From: Enterobacteriaceae endosymbiont of Donacia marginata
Lineage (GTDB): Bacteria; Pseudomonadota; Gammaproteobacteria; Enterobacterales; Enterobacteriaceae
Assembly: GCF_012567685.1 (NCBI RefSeq)
Contig: NZ_CP046184.1
Span: 2,420 to 66,419 of the forward strand
DNA: 64,000 nucleotides
Direction: 5' to 3'
The translations under genes were made by a program, and so were the position numbers. Below are positions 11,024 through 20,990 of the stretch, piece after piece; the stretch's first letter is position 1, and each line of letters begins with the position of its first letter. The notes under the pieces were generated by a model. It made no database searches. It saw only the letters and a program-made list of their open reading frames with translations, and was not told where the DNA came from.

Positions 11024-12427
11024 ATGAAAAAAATAACAACTAGATTTGCACCAAGTCCAACTGGTTACCTACATATAGGTAATATACGTACTGCTTTATA
11101 TTCTTGGCTATTTGCTAGAAAAAATAAAGGTAATTTTATATTAAGAATTGAAAATACCGATTTTAAAAGATCAAAAAAAATTTTTATTAAAAATATTATT
11201 GATACTTTAAAATGGTTAAATATTGATTGGGATAAAGGACCATACTTACAAAGTAAAAGAATAAATAGATATAATAGTATTATAAATACTATGTTAAATG
11301 AGGGTAAAGCTTATAAATGTTATTGTTCTAAAGAAGAATTAGAAAAAAATAAAAAAAAACAAATTATTAATAAAGAGAAGATTAAGTATAATGGTAAATG
11401 TTTTAATAATAAATTAAAAGTTAATAAACAATTACCTTATACTGTAAGAATACATATCCCTAAAAATAAATATATTACATTTATAGATACAATTAGAGGG
11501 AAAATAATAATCGATAATAATGAATTAGATGATTTTATAATTAAAAGAACAGATGGTATGCCTACTTATAATTTTTGTGTAGTTATAGATGATTGGGATA
11601 TGAAAATAACTCATGTTATTAGAGGGGAAGAACATATAAATAATACACCTAAACAAATTCATATTATTAATGCTGTGGGAGCGAATATTCCTATTTATAC
11701 GCATGTTTCTATAATTACCGATAAATTAGGAAAAAAAATTTCTAAAAGAAATAATAATTTAGATATTTTAAAATATAAAAAAAAAGGTTATTTACCTATT
11801 GCATTATTAAATTATATTTTACGTTTAGGATGGTCTTATGGTAATAAAGAAATTTTTTCTTTAAAAGAAATGAAAAAATTATTTAATTTAAAAAATTTAA
11901 ATAAATCATCTAGTATTTTTGATATAGATAAATTAAATTGGTTTAATAAATATTATTTAAGTAAATTATCAAAAAGTGAGATGCTTAATTATTTAGAAAA
12001 TTTTTGTAATAAAAATAATATTAACATTAATAATGGTCCTAAATTAAAAAATTTATATACAATCTTTAATAAAAGATTTAATACATTAGAAGAAATAAAT
12101 AATTTATGTTTTATTTTTTATAAAAATCCAAATTATAATAATCTATTGATTAAAAATTATTTAAATATAAATACTCAAATAATTTTAGAACTATTTAAGT
12201 TAAAAATAACTAATATAAAATTATGGTCTATAGAATATATTAATAATATTTTTAATAAAATTTTATTAAAATTAAATATTTCTTATAAAGAAATAGCTAT
12301 GACTTTACGTTTAGCAATAACTGGGATAAAAAATACCCCTCCGATTAATCATATAATTTATTTAATGGGTAAAAAAAAAACTTTGTATCATATTAATAAT
12401 GCAATAAATTTTATTCAACTTAAATAA
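11024..12427 (+). CDS. gltX: Glutamyl-tRNA synthetase GltX
   Basis: Class I synthetase that charges tRNA-Glu. At 467 residues (E. coli 471) it has the N-terminal signature PSPTGYLHIGNIRTALYS at 10-27 (HIGN at 17-20) and the KMSKS-type loop LGKKISKRNNN near residue 240. YKCYCSKEEL and a later YNGKCF retain part of the E. coli zinc-binding Cys cluster. The helical anticodon-binding C-terminal region is complete. It is divergent from tRNA-Val/tRNA-Lys as in E. coli, which supports vertical inheritance. A hairpin lies between its end and hspQ. Confidence 0.98.
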   Translation: MKKITTRFAPSPTGYLHIGNIRTALYSWLFARKNKGNFILRIENTDFKRSKKIFIKNIIDTLKWLNIDWDKGPYLQSKRINRYNSIINTMLNEGKAYKCYCSKEELEKNKKKQIINKEKIKYNGKCFNNKLKVNKQLPYTVRIHIPKNKYITFIDTIRGKIIIDNNELDDFIIKRTDGMPTYNFCVVIDDWDMKITHVIRGEEHINNTPKQIHIINAVGANIPIYTHVSIITDKLGKKISKRNNNLDILKYKKKGYLPIALLNYILRLGWSYGNKEIFSLKEMKKLFNLKNLNKSSSIFDIDKLNWFNKYYLSKLSKSEMLNYLENFCNKNNININNGPKLKNLYTIFNKRFNTLEEINNLCFIFYKNPNYNNLLIKNYLNINTQIILELFKLKITNIKLWSIEYINNIFNKILLKLNISYKEIAMTLRLAITGIKNTPPINHIIYLMGKKKTLYHINNAINFIQLK

Positions 12428-12463
12428 TCTTTAACTATATGAACCATAATATATATTAAAAAA

Positions 12464-12500
12464 ATAAGCGGATGAATAGATTTATATTTCCCCCGCTTAT
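12464..12500. terminator. Hairpin between convergent gltX and hspQ
   Basis: ATAAGCGG (12464-12471) pairs with CCGCTTAT (12493-12500) across a loop of about 21 nt. It is the only GC-containing inverted repeat in the gltX-hspQ gap, A-rich on one side and T-rich on the other. A shared terminator is likely but not certain because of the large loop. Confidence 0.55.
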
Positions 12501-12501
12501 A

Positions 12502-12822
12502 TTAATTTCTTAATCTAGGTTTTATTAATTGTTTTTTTATTGCAGCTGATAATTCGTCTAATGAAGAATTTTCTGAATATTCATTTTCAAGAGGTTCTCC
12601 TGACAATTGAGCTTCAGCTAAATATGTATGTACTGGCTGTCCATTATCATCTTCCATAACTACATGATACCATGGTTTACTACGTAATGTTTTAATTTCA
12701 GCAACTTCATTAATTTTAGGGTCACGTAAAGAATATTCTGGATCAACATCAACTATAACTCCTAAAAAACCTAATAATTTATGTCTTACTTGTTGACCAA
12801 TACCAAATTTACTGGTAATCAT
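12502..12822 (-). CDS. hspQ: Heat shock protein HspQ
   Basis: Small hemimethylated-DNA-binding-fold protein. In E. coli it is heat-induced, promotes degradation of some proteins, and is a specificity factor for Lon. The 106-residue product (E. coli 105) is strikingly conserved, including [19 protein letters not shown] near the start, [20 protein letters not shown] in the middle, and a [10 protein letters not shown] terminus. A strong ribosome-binding site (AAAGGA) precedes the ATG by 9 nt. I did not find a convincing sigma-32 promoter upstream. rpoH is also present in this window. Confidence 0.97.
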   Translation of the reverse strand: MITSKFGIGQQVRHKLLGFLGVIVDVDPEYSLRDPKINEVAEIKTLRSKPWYHVVMEDDNGQPVHTYLAEAQLSGEPLENEYSENSSLDELSAAIKKQLIKPRLRN

Positions 12823-13029
12823 TATTAAGATCCTTTCTAAGAAATATTACAGTTTTAATATTAATTATATAATAAACTTTTCTAAAATTAAATATTTATT
12901 TAAATTAAAATTAAATTAATTTTTGTATTTTTTAGTATAATTTTTTTATAAAAATTATAAATAAAATAATTTTTTATTATAATAATATTTATATATTAAA
13001 CTTTTATTTTAAAAAAAGAGAAAAAATAT

Positions 13030-14112
13030 ATGGTAAGGCCTATTTGTGCTATTATTAATAGCAGTGCATTAAAAAATAATTTAAAAATAATAAAAAAAAT
13101 TGCATATAAATCTAAAATTTGGTTAGTATTAAAAGCAGATGCGTATGGTCATGGTATTAAAAATATTTATTCTATTATAAAAAATAATAGTGATGGTTTT
13201 GCTATTTTAACATTAGATGAAGCTATAATTTTAAGAGAAAATGGTTGTAAAAAACCTATTCTATTATTAGAAGGTTTCTTTAATAAAGAAGAATTATGTA
13301 TAATTTATAAATATTTTTTAACTATTACAATACATAATAAATGGCAACTTAATAAGTTAATTCAATATAAATCAAAATATCCTATTAATATATATATAAA
13401 AATTAACACTGGGATGAATAGATTAGGATTTCCTGTAAAAGATATTACTTCAATAATAAGTATTATTAAAAATAAAATTAATGTTAATAATATAACTTTA
13501 ATGACTCATTTTGCTGATGCATCTCAAAATTCTTATTTTGTAAAAAAGCAAATAAATAGTATTAAAAATAATATTAGCATTTATCATAATTTTTCATGCT
13601 CATTTGCAAATTCTGCAGCAATATTATGGCATTCATATAGTTATTATGATTGGATAAGAACTGGGATTATTCTATATGGAGCATCACCAACAGGTGATTG
13701 GAAAGATATTTCTACAAAAAAAATACAACCAGTAATGACATTAAAAAGTAAAATAATATCTATTCAAAAAATATATCCAGGAGATATAATAGGATATAAT
13801 TGTAGTTATTATACAAAAAAAAAACAAAAAATAGGAATTGTTGCATGTGGTTATGCTGATGGTTATCCTCGGAATATTAATTATAATAAAACATATGTTT
13901 TAATCAAAGATATTAAAACATTAATACTAGGTAATGTATCTATGGATATGATTGCAATAGATTTAACAAATATCCCAACAGCTAAAATAGGAAATTCAGT
14001 AGAATTATGGGGAGAAAATATTAAAATAGATGATATTGCTAAATCTTCCAATACTATTGGATATGAATTAATGTGTTCTGTATCTAAAAGAGTACCTAGA
14101 ATTTTAAAATAA
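13030..14112 (+). CDS. alr: Alanine racemase Alr
   Basis: PLP enzyme that interconverts L- and D-alanine, supplying D-Ala for peptidoglycan. At 360 residues (E. coli 359) it has the PLP-lysine motif VLKADAYGHG (Lys35), INTGMNRLGF, the catalytic-Tyr region IGYNCSYYT in the C-terminal half, VACGYADGYPR, and VSMDMIAIDLT. In E. coli alr follows dnaB; here it is about 17 kb away, so the block has been broken by rearrangement. The 207-nt spacer from divergent hspQ must hold both promoters; a TATAAT near 12935 could be the alr -10 box. Confidence 0.97.
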   Translation: MVRPICAIINSSALKNNLKIIKKIAYKSKIWLVLKADAYGHGIKNIYSIIKNNSDGFAILTLDEAIILRENGCKKPILLLEGFFNKEELCIIYKYFLTITIHNKWQLNKLIQYKSKYPINIYIKINTGMNRLGFPVKDITSIISIIKNKINVNNITLMTHFADASQNSYFVKKQINSIKNNISIYHNFSCSFANSAAILWHSYSYYDWIRTGIILYGASPTGDWKDISTKKIQPVMTLKSKIISIQKIYPGDIIGYNCSYYTKKKQKIGIVACGYADGYPRNINYNKTYVLIKDIKTLILGNVSMDMIAIDLTNIPTAKIGNSVELWGENIKIDDIAKSSNTIGYELMCSVSKRVPRILK

Positions 14113-14162
14113 TTTTAAAATTTATTTCAAAACTTGAATATAAAAAATAATAAAATTTATAT

Positions 14163-15791
14163 TTATTTTTCTATCATCTTTTTTAAATTATTTATATTTA
14201 TTCTCATAAATAAAGGTTTAAATTTATTAATTTTTGTATTAACTAAAGGTAATTTAATATTATTAAAACATAATTTTTTTTTTAAGAATACTTCTGTTTT
14301 TTGAGATAAAATAGGCATAATTGGTTTCATATATATCATTATTACACGGAACATATTAATACCCATAGAACAAATACTATGAACTTTTTTTTTTTTTAAA
14401 TTATCTTTAATTAACAACCATGGTTTATATTTATCAATATAATAATTAGCTTTATCTGATAAAATGATTATCTGTTTAATAACATGACTAAATTTACCTT
14501 GTATAAAATATTCATGTATAATTTCAGATTTTTTTACAAATTTTAGATATAAAGATATATCAATGTTTTTAGCTAAATTATCATTAAAATAATTATTAAT
14601 AAAAAATGCATTTCTTGAAGCTATATTAACAATCTTATTTACAATATCTCCATTTATTTTATGAATAAAATCATAAAAATTAAAATCAATATCATTGATA
14701 TCATATGATAGTTTGGAAGCATAATAATAACGTAAACTATCAGAATCTATAAAATTTAACCATTGTTTTGCAGTAATAAAATTACCTCTAGATTTAGACA
14801 TTTTAGATCCATTTAATGTTACATGACCGTGAACAAATAATTTAGTAGGTTTTCTAAAATTACTGCCTTCTAATATTGCAGGCCAAAATAAACTATGAAA
14901 ATAAATAATATCTTTACCAATAAAATGGTATAATTCTGTATTGGAATCTTTTTTCCACCATTCATAAAAATTAATTTTTTTCTTATCACATAGATTTTTA
15001 AAAGTACTTATATAACCAATTGGAGCATCTAACCATACATAAAAATATTTATTAATAGATTTTGGTATTTTAAAACCAAAATATGGGCCATCTCTAGTTA
15101 TATCCCATTGTTTTAAACCTAAAATAAACCATTCATATATTTTATTTTTTATTTTTTTATTTAAAACACCAGAATAAATCCAATTTTTTAAAAAGTTACT
15201 AAATTGAGGTAAATCAAAAAAAAAATGTTCAGAATTACATAATATAGGGGTTGTATTAGATAAAATAGAAATTGGAGTAATTAATTCTATGGAAGCATAT
15301 GTTGCTCCACAATGTTCACAATGGTCTCCATTTTGGTCTATAGATTTACAATTAGGACATAATCCTTTTACAAATCTATCAGGTAAAAAAATATTATGTA
15401 CAAGATCGTATAATTGTTGAATAATTTTTTTCTTAATAAATTTTCGTTTTTTTAAACGATTAAAAATTAATCTAGAAAAAAAAAGATTTTCATTACTATG
15501 TGTCGTATAGTAATTATCATAACTAATATTAAATTTTTTTAAATCTGTAATATGTTCATAATATATTTTATTAATTAAAGTTTCTGTACTTATATTTAAG
15601 TCTCGAGCCTTTAACATTACAGGAGTACCATGTGCATCATCAGCACAAATAAAAAATATTTCATTTCCATACATGCGATGATATCTAACCCAAATATCTG
15701 CTTGTATATGTTCTAACATATGCCCTAAATGTATACTACCATTAGAATAGGGTAAAGCACATGTAACTAATATTTTTTTTTTTAATAACAT
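14163..15791 (-). CDS. metG: Methionyl-tRNA synthetase MetG, core form
   Basis: Charges initiator and elongator tRNA-Met. It has the HIGH-type signature YSNGSIHLGHMLEHIQADI near residue 16, a double-knuckle zinc site (CPNC then CEHCG, near residues 145-162), a KMSKS loop GSKMSKSRGNF near 330, and the helical anticodon-binding domain. At 542 residues it lacks about 135 C-terminal residues of E. coli MetG (677), the OB-fold tRNA-binding and dimerisation domain. The catalytic core is known to work without that domain, so this is likely an active monomeric enzyme. It is convergent with alr. Confidence 0.97.
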   Translation of the reverse strand: MLLKKKILVTCALPYSNGSIHLGHMLEHIQADIWVRYHRMYGNEIFFICADDAHGTPVMLKARDLNISTETLINKIYYEHITDLKKFNISYDNYYTTHSNENLFFSRLIFNRLKKRKFIKKKIIQQLYDLVHNIFLPDRFVKGLCPNCKSIDQNGDHCEHCGATYASIELITPISILSNTTPILCNSEHFFFDLPQFSNFLKNWIYSGVLNKKIKNKIYEWFILGLKQWDITRDGPYFGFKIPKSINKYFYVWLDAPIGYISTFKNLCDKKKINFYEWWKKDSNTELYHFIGKDIIYFHSLFWPAILEGSNFRKPTKLFVHGHVTLNGSKMSKSRGNFITAKQWLNFIDSDSLRYYYASKLSYDINDIDFNFYDFIHKINGDIVNKIVNIASRNAFFINNYFNDNLAKNIDISLYLKFVKKSEIIHEYFIQGKFSHVIKQIIILSDKANYYIDKYKPWLLIKDNLKKKKVHSICSMGINMFRVIMIYMKPIMPILSQKTEVFLKKKLCFNNIKLPLVNTKINKFKPLFMRININNLKKMIEK

Positions 15792-15860
15792 AATATCGTA
15801 CTTATTATATTTTTATTTATTTAAAATTAATTAAAATTTATTTAATTTTTTAAAAATATT

Positions 15861-16382
15861 TTAATAAAAGAGCTTCATTATAATATTATTACAAATAGGA
15901 TACAATAAATATAAAGAAAATATTAAATATAAATAACAAAAGATATCTTCATTAAGTAATTTTTTTGTAATAAGTGGTAATCTAAACTTTTTCTTATAAG
16001 GCCAAAATAACGGAACTCCAGATGGGGTTAATATATCAGCAATAATATGACTACAATAACCTATAATTAATCCTAATCTAACATCAAAAATATGATTTAA
16101 TTTTAAATTAATAGAAAAAATAATAAATCCAAAACTTAAAATAGATAATAAACTATGTGTAAATCCTCTATGTCCAAATATTTTATTAATTAAATATGAT
16201 AAAATTTTTATTTGACGTCCTAAAATAGATTGAGGATTATCAATATCTGGTAATAAACATGTAATTATTGAAACAGGAATAATACGCCACCAATCATCAT
16301 GATACAGAATTTTAGAAAAAATAAAATGTTGTATTAAAATACTACTAGTTATTGTAAATATTATATGTCCTTTAACTGTCAT
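15861..16382 (-). CDS. ydjM: Inner-membrane metal-dependent hydrolase-like protein YdjM (DUF457)
   Basis: Small polytopic membrane protein of the YdjM/LexA-binding hydrolase-like family. In E. coli ydjM is an SOS (LexA) regulon member of unknown biochemical role. The 173-residue product (E. coli 196) matches it through GHIIFTI at the start, WWRIIPVSIITCLLPDIDNP near 31-50, IFGHRGFTHSLLSI near 68-81, and SHIIADILTPSGVPLFWPYK near 111-130. The Asp and His residues of LLPDID, GHRGFTHS and SHxxAD are the probable metal ligands. It starts 25 nt downstream of rnb on the same strand. No LexA box is visible upstream. Confidence 0.9.
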   Translation of the reverse strand: MTVKGHIIFTITSSILIQHFIFSKILYHDDWWRIIPVSIITCLLPDIDNPQSILGRQIKILSYLINKIFGHRGFTHSLLSILSFGFIIFSINLKLNHIFDVRLGLIIGYCSHIIADILTPSGVPLFWPYKKKFRLPLITKKLLNEDIFCYLYLIFSLYLLYPICNNIIMKLFY

Positions 16383-16407
16383 ATAAACTTACCTAATATA
16401 AATTTTA

Positions 16408-18339
16408 CTAAATTAATTTAGCAATAATACCATTAATATTTATTTTTTTTATAATAACTTTTATTTTATCAGTAACCTTAAAAAATAATTCATTATTATT
16501 TAATATAATCCCTTTTTCTTGATTAATCATTAAATTATTACTTAAAAATTTTTTAGGAATAAAAGCATAAGCACCATTTTCTATAAATCTTATTTTAATA
16601 CCATAATATAATATATCAATAATTTCACATATGAAAATTTTATTACGAATAGAAATATTTTTAAAATACTGTAAATATAAAAAATTATATAAATCTTTTT
16701 GTGCTTGTCTATATAAATAACGTTTTTGATTCATATTAATATAGATAGTATCTAAAGGTTTTTTTATATTATATTCTTTATTTATAATTGATTTTATTAA
16801 TCTATGATTAATCATATCTCCAAATTTACGAATAGGAGATGTCCAAGTAGCATATCTTTTTAAACCTAAAGAAAAATGAGGTCCTGGTTTTACATTAAAT
16901 AATGTAATTAATTGATATTTTTTTATTCTATTTAAAACAAATGATAATTTTAAATCTTGTAATTTATTATATATAGTTTTATATCCTTTTAAAGTCATTA
17001 AAAATGATTTATTATATTTAATATTATATTTATTCAATAACTCTGTTATTTTATTAATTTTATTAATATTAAATCCATAGTATGTATTATATATTCCAAA
17101 ACCTAAATTTTTATATAATATTTCAGATGCACATATATTAGCTGTTATCATTGCAGTTTCAATAATTTTATGTGCTATTCTTTTTTTTTCTATTACTATA
17201 TCTAATATAGTACCTTTATTATCAATAATAAATTTATAATCTATATTATTAAAATTTACAATATTTTTATAATTCCATTTTTTACGATATAAATAAAATT
17301 TATATAATAAAAAAATTTGTTGTTTAATTTTATTATTAGGTTCCCAAATTCCTTTTTTTTCTAAAAAATCTGAAACATCATGATAATTTAATTTTGCTTT
17401 TGATTTTATCCACCCGGTAAAAAAAACTATTTTTTTATTTAAAAAACCATTTTTATCAATTATTATTTTACATATTAAAACTGGTCTTTTTTTATTCGGA
17501 TGTAAAGAACAAAAATTTTCTGACAATTTTTTAGGTAATAAAGAAATTGTTAATCCTGGTAAATAATTTGTAAACATTCTCTCTGATGCTATTTTATCTA
17601 TTTTACTATCTTTTTTAATATAAGAAGTAGGGTCTGAAATAGCAATATAAATTAATAATTCCTCTTTAGATATCTTTTCTATATATAATGCATCATCTAT
17701 ATCTTTAGTATCTTTATTATCTATTGTAATAAAAAATAATTTTGTTAAATCTTCTCTATGTATATTTTTATCTAAAAATTCTATTTTTTTACATAGGTTA
17801 TTACTAGGAGAGTTAATTGAAAGATTATATTTTAATAAAATTTTCCACCATGGTTTTAAATGTTTATTATTTATAGTTAAAATTTCTGTTATTTCTGCTA
17901 AAAATAAACCATTACCCTTCTTTAATAAGGGATGTTGGATAATTTTTGCAATTACTTTATCACCATCTTTAAAATTATTTTTTATATCTTTCCCTATAAC
18001 ACATTTTATTATATTATTATATAAAATTTTTTTTTTAGGAATAACATAAATAATATTTGTTTTTTTTTTTACTATTCCTTCAAAAATATTAAGATTAGAT
18101 TTTAATAATTTAATTGGGATAACGTTCAATTTATTATTATTACTTTGTATATTAGCTAATATATAATCCCCCTCCATTATATTTTTTAAATAAATACAAG
18201 AAATATGATATATATCATTATTATCTGTTTCTAAAATTACTGTCTTTTTATTTAAAATTTTAACAAAACCTTTAATAGAAGGTAAATTTTTTGTAAATTT
18301 TTCTTTTAGTTTTAAAAGTAAAATATTATTATAAAGCAT
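16408..18339 (-). CDS. rnb: Exoribonuclease II (RNase II)
   Basis: Processive 3'-5' hydrolytic RNase for mRNA decay. It is full length at 643 residues (E. coli 644): N-terminal cold-shock domains, the RNB catalytic domain with the acidic metal-binding cluster DNKDTKDIDDALYI near residue 207-220, AHKIIETAMITAN near 390, YATWTSPIRKFGDMINHRLI near 500, and a C-terminal S1 domain. A complete RNase II in a reduced genome suggests it carries a large share of 3'-5' decay; whether rnr and pnp remain cannot be judged from this window. Confidence 0.96.
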   Translation of the reverse strand: MLYNNILLLKLKEKFTKNLPSIKGFVKILNKKTVILETDNNDIYHISCIYLKNIMEGDYILANIQSNNNKLNVIPIKLLKSNLNIFEGIVKKKTNIIYVIPKKKILYNNIIKCVIGKDIKNNFKDGDKVIAKIIQHPLLKKGNGLFLAEITEILTINNKHLKPWWKILLKYNLSINSPSNNLCKKIEFLDKNIHREDLTKLFFITIDNKDTKDIDDALYIEKISKEELLIYIAISDPTSYIKKDSKIDKIASERMFTNYLPGLTISLLPKKLSENFCSLHPNKKRPVLICKIIIDKNGFLNKKIVFFTGWIKSKAKLNYHDVSDFLEKKGIWEPNNKIKQQIFLLYKFYLYRKKWNYKNIVNFNNIDYKFIIDNKGTILDIVIEKKRIAHKIIETAMITANICASEILYKNLGFGIYNTYYGFNINKINKITELLNKYNIKYNKSFLMTLKGYKTIYNKLQDLKLSFVLNRIKKYQLITLFNVKPGPHFSLGLKRYATWTSPIRKFGDMINHRLIKSIINKEYNIKKPLDTIYINMNQKRYLYRQAQKDLYNFLYLQYFKNISIRNKIFICEIIDILYYGIKIRFIENGAYAFIPKKFLSNNLMINQEKGIILNNNELFFKVTDKIKVIIKKININGIIAKLI

Positions 18340-18382
18340 AATATTAATTATGAATTTTTTAAAATTAAAAATTTTTTAATAA

Positions 18383-18907
18383 TTAAAATGGAAGATCATC
18401 TTCAAAATCAAGAATATTTTCATTTTTATTTATAGATAATTTATCATTATTATTTTTTTCTGTTATATTATTAGATATATTTGTTTTTTTATTCCAATCA
18501 TTTTGAATTTCTTTTGAATTTTTGTCTTTATTTAATAAATTATTATCATGTTGTCGTAAATTATTTAATATTTGCATTGTTCCTCCTATACTTACAATTA
18601 TTTCAGTTATATAATTATCTTGTCCATTTTGATTTTGCCATTTTCTGGTTTGTAAATAACCTTCAATATAAACTTGAGCACCTTTTTTTAAATATTCATT
18701 AGAAATTTCTGCTAATTTTCCAAATATTACAATTCTATGCCATTCAGTTTTTTCTTTATTTTCTCCGGTATTTTTATCCTTCCAATTACTTGAAGTAGCT
18801 ACTATAATATTTACAACAGGATTCCCATTAGGCATATAACGTATTTCAGGATCTTTGCCTAAAAAACCGATTATAATTACTTTATTGACACCTCTTTTAC
18901 TAGCCAT
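18383..18907 (-). CDS. ssb: Single-stranded DNA-binding protein SSB
   Basis: Homotetrameric ssDNA-binding protein for replication and repair. At 174 residues (E. coli 178) it has the OB-fold with [20 protein letters not shown] near the start and [13 protein letters not shown] in the middle. An Asn/Lys-rich linker follows, then an intact acidic tip, DFEDDLPF, the docking peptide for repair and replication partners. An AAAGG ribosome-binding site lies upstream. Its neighbours rnb and rpoH are not those of E. coli ssb (uvrA), so this is a rearranged junction. Confidence 0.98.
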   Translation of the reverse strand: MASKRGVNKVIIIGFLGKDPEIRYMPNGNPVVNIIVATSSNWKDKNTGENKEKTEWHRIVIFGKLAEISNEYLKKGAQVYIEGYLQTRKWQNQNGQDNYITEIIVSIGGTMQILNNLRQHDNNLLNKDKNSKEIQNDWNKKTNISNNITEKNNNDKLSINKNENILDFEDDLPF

Positions 18908-18975
18908 TTTTTAAGCCTTTTAATAAAAAATTAATATTTTAAATTATAATAAGATTATTACATAAAAAATATAAA

Positions 18976-19854
18976 TTATATAGAAAATAAATTTCCAATA
19001 AGAAAACGTAATTTTTTCATTGCATTTTTTTCTAATTGTCGTATACGTTCTGCAGATATACCATAATAATTTGCTAATTCTTGTAATGTAGTTTTTTTTT
19101 TATTTTTATTTAACCATCTTAAATTAATAATATTACGACTACGATAATCCAATTTTAATATAGCTTTATATAATTTTCCCGAAATAAATTTACTCCAGTT
19201 ATCTTTTTCAATTATATTAGCAAAATTAGAATTATGATCTTTAAGAAAGATATTAGAATTAATTTTTTTATTTTTAAAATTATCTTTTGTATTATTATCA
19301 TTCATATCTTGTGCTGACATACGTGATTCCATTTCATAAACATCTTTAATAGATACTCCTAATTCTTTAGCTACCATTTTAATTTCATCTTGATTAAACC
19401 AACCTAATCTTTGTTTAGCTTTTCGTAAATTAAAAAATAATTTTCTTTGTGCTTTTGTAGTAGCAACTTTTACAATTCTCCAATTACGTAAAACATATTC
19501 ATGTATTTCAGCTTTAATCCAATGAATAGCAAAAGAGACCAATCTTACCCCAATTTCTGGATTAAATCTACGTACAGCTTTCATTAATCCTATATTACCC
19601 TCTTGAATAAGATCTGCTTGTTGTAAGCCATATCCAGAATAATATTTAGCTACATGTATAACAAATCTTAGATGTGATAAAATTAATTTTTTAGCAGCTT
19701 CTAAATCTCCTTTATAATATAATTTTTTTGATAATTCTTGTTCTTCCTTAGAAGTTAACATAGGATAATTATTTGCTACATGTATATATGAATCTAATGT
19801 ACCTATAGGTAAAACAGAAGATTTTATATTAGAGGTAAATATATTTTTATACAT
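18976..19854 (-). CDS. rpoH: RNA polymerase sigma-32 factor RpoH
   Basis: Heat-shock sigma factor. The ATG at 19854 is chosen because GGAGG lies 5 nt upstream; a TTG 12 nt earlier is in frame but would include that Shine-Dalgarno sequence. The product has 292 residues (E. coli 284). Region 2 is very conserved ([58 protein letters not shown]), including the RpoH-box segment [20 protein letters not shown]. Region 4.2 ([20 protein letters not shown]) is intact. ftsY lies upstream as in E. coli, but ftsE and ftsX are missing between them. Confidence 0.97.
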   Translation of the reverse strand: MYKNIFTSNIKSSVLPIGTLDSYIHVANNYPMLTSKEEQELSKKLYYKGDLEAAKKLILSHLRFVIHVAKYYSGYGLQQADLIQEGNIGLMKAVRRFNPEIGVRLVSFAIHWIKAEIHEYVLRNWRIVKVATTKAQRKLFFNLRKAKQRLGWFNQDEIKMVAKELGVSIKDVYEMESRMSAQDMNDNNTKDNFKNKKINSNIFLKDHNSNFANIIEKDNWSKFISGKLYKAILKLDYRSRNIINLRWLNKNKKKTTLQELANYYGISAERIRQLEKNAMKKLRFLIGNLFSI

Positions 19855-19917
19855 TAATTCCTCCAAAAAGAAAAAAATATTAATAATTAATTTTAAATTT
19901 ATTAAAATAATTATTAA

Positions 19918-20862
19918 TTAATAATCTGTAAAAATTGCATTTATGAAATCTTTTGCATTAAATAAATATAAATCTGTAATTTTTTCTCCACAACAAAGAT
20001 ATCTTATTGGTATATTAAATTCATTTGCTAGGGAAAAAACAATACCACCTTTTGCTGTTCCATCTATTTTAGTTATTGTAATCCCTGTTATTCCTATATT
20101 ATCATGAAATGTTCTAAGTTGATTAATAGAATTTTGACCAATATTTGAATCTATAATTAACATTATTTCATTAATAATCATATTATTATTTTTTTTTATT
20201 ACACGTGTAATTTTTTTTAGTTCCTCCATAAGAAGAAAATTATTATGTAATCTTCCTGATGTATCTGCAATTAGAATATCTATTTCTTCTTTTTTAGCTT
20301 TAGAAATTGCATCAAAAATAATTGCTGAACTATCCTTTTTTTTAGAATTATGTATAAAAAAACTATTACTTTTTTTACTCCAGGAAAATAATTGTTCATG
20401 AGCTCCAGCTCTAAAAGTATCACCAGAAGCTAAAAGTACAGATTTTTTTTTTTTATAGAAATAATATGCTAATTTTCCTATTGTAGTTGTTTTCCCAACT
20501 CCATTAACACCTATTATTAATATTATAAACGGTTTTTTATTATTAATAATTAATGGAATTTCTACTGGAAGTAAAATTTTTAACATTTCTTCTTTTATAT
20601 ATTTATATAATTGAGAAGAACTTTCTAATTTATTTGATTTAATATATTTTTTTGTTAAATTAATAATTTTTTTTGTAGTATGTATTCCTACATCAGAAAT
20701 AATTAATTTTTCTTGTAATTTATTAAATAATTTTTCATCAATAATATTTTTTTTTTTAAAAAGATTGAAAATTTCTTTACTAATATTTTTACTTGTTTTA
20801 ATTAATTTTTTTTTTAAATAATTAAAAAACCCTATTTTGTCTTTACTTTTTTTATTTATCAT
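19918..20862 (-). CDS. ftsY: Signal recognition particle receptor FtsY (NG core)
   Basis: GTPase receptor that docks SRP-ribosome complexes at the SecYEG translocon. The 314 residues form the NG domain only: GVNGVGKTTTIGKLAYYF (P-loop), DTFRAGAHEQL, DTSGRLHNN and TKIDGTAKGG (G4), then GIPIRYL-type closing motifs. The acidic A domain of E. coli FtsY (497 residues), involved in membrane contact, is absent; a short Lys-rich N-terminus replaces it. E. coli ftsY is followed by ftsE and ftsX before rpoH; here rpoH follows directly. It is divergent from rsmD, which in E. coli lies next to ftsY. Confidence 0.97.
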   Translation of the reverse strand: MINKKSKDKIGFFNYLKKKLIKTSKNISKEIFNLFKKKNIIDEKLFNKLQEKLIISDVGIHTTKKIINLTKKYIKSNKLESSSQLYKYIKEEMLKILLPVEIPLIINNKKPFIILIIGVNGVGKTTTIGKLAYYFYKKKKSVLLASGDTFRAGAHEQLFSWSKKSNSFFIHNSKKKDSSAIIFDAISKAKKEEIDILIADTSGRLHNNFLLMEELKKITRVIKKNNNMIINEIMLIIDSNIGQNSINQLRTFHDNIGITGITITKIDGTAKGGIVFSLANEFNIPIRYLCCGEKITDLYLFNAKDFINAIFTDY

Positions 20863-20990
20863 TTTTTTACAAAAATCTTTAAATTATCTAGTAATAAAAT
20901 ACTTGATTTAATTAAAATTAATTATTATTTAAATAATATAACAAAAATAATTTTAAAGTAATTATTATTAATAGTAATTTTATATAAACT

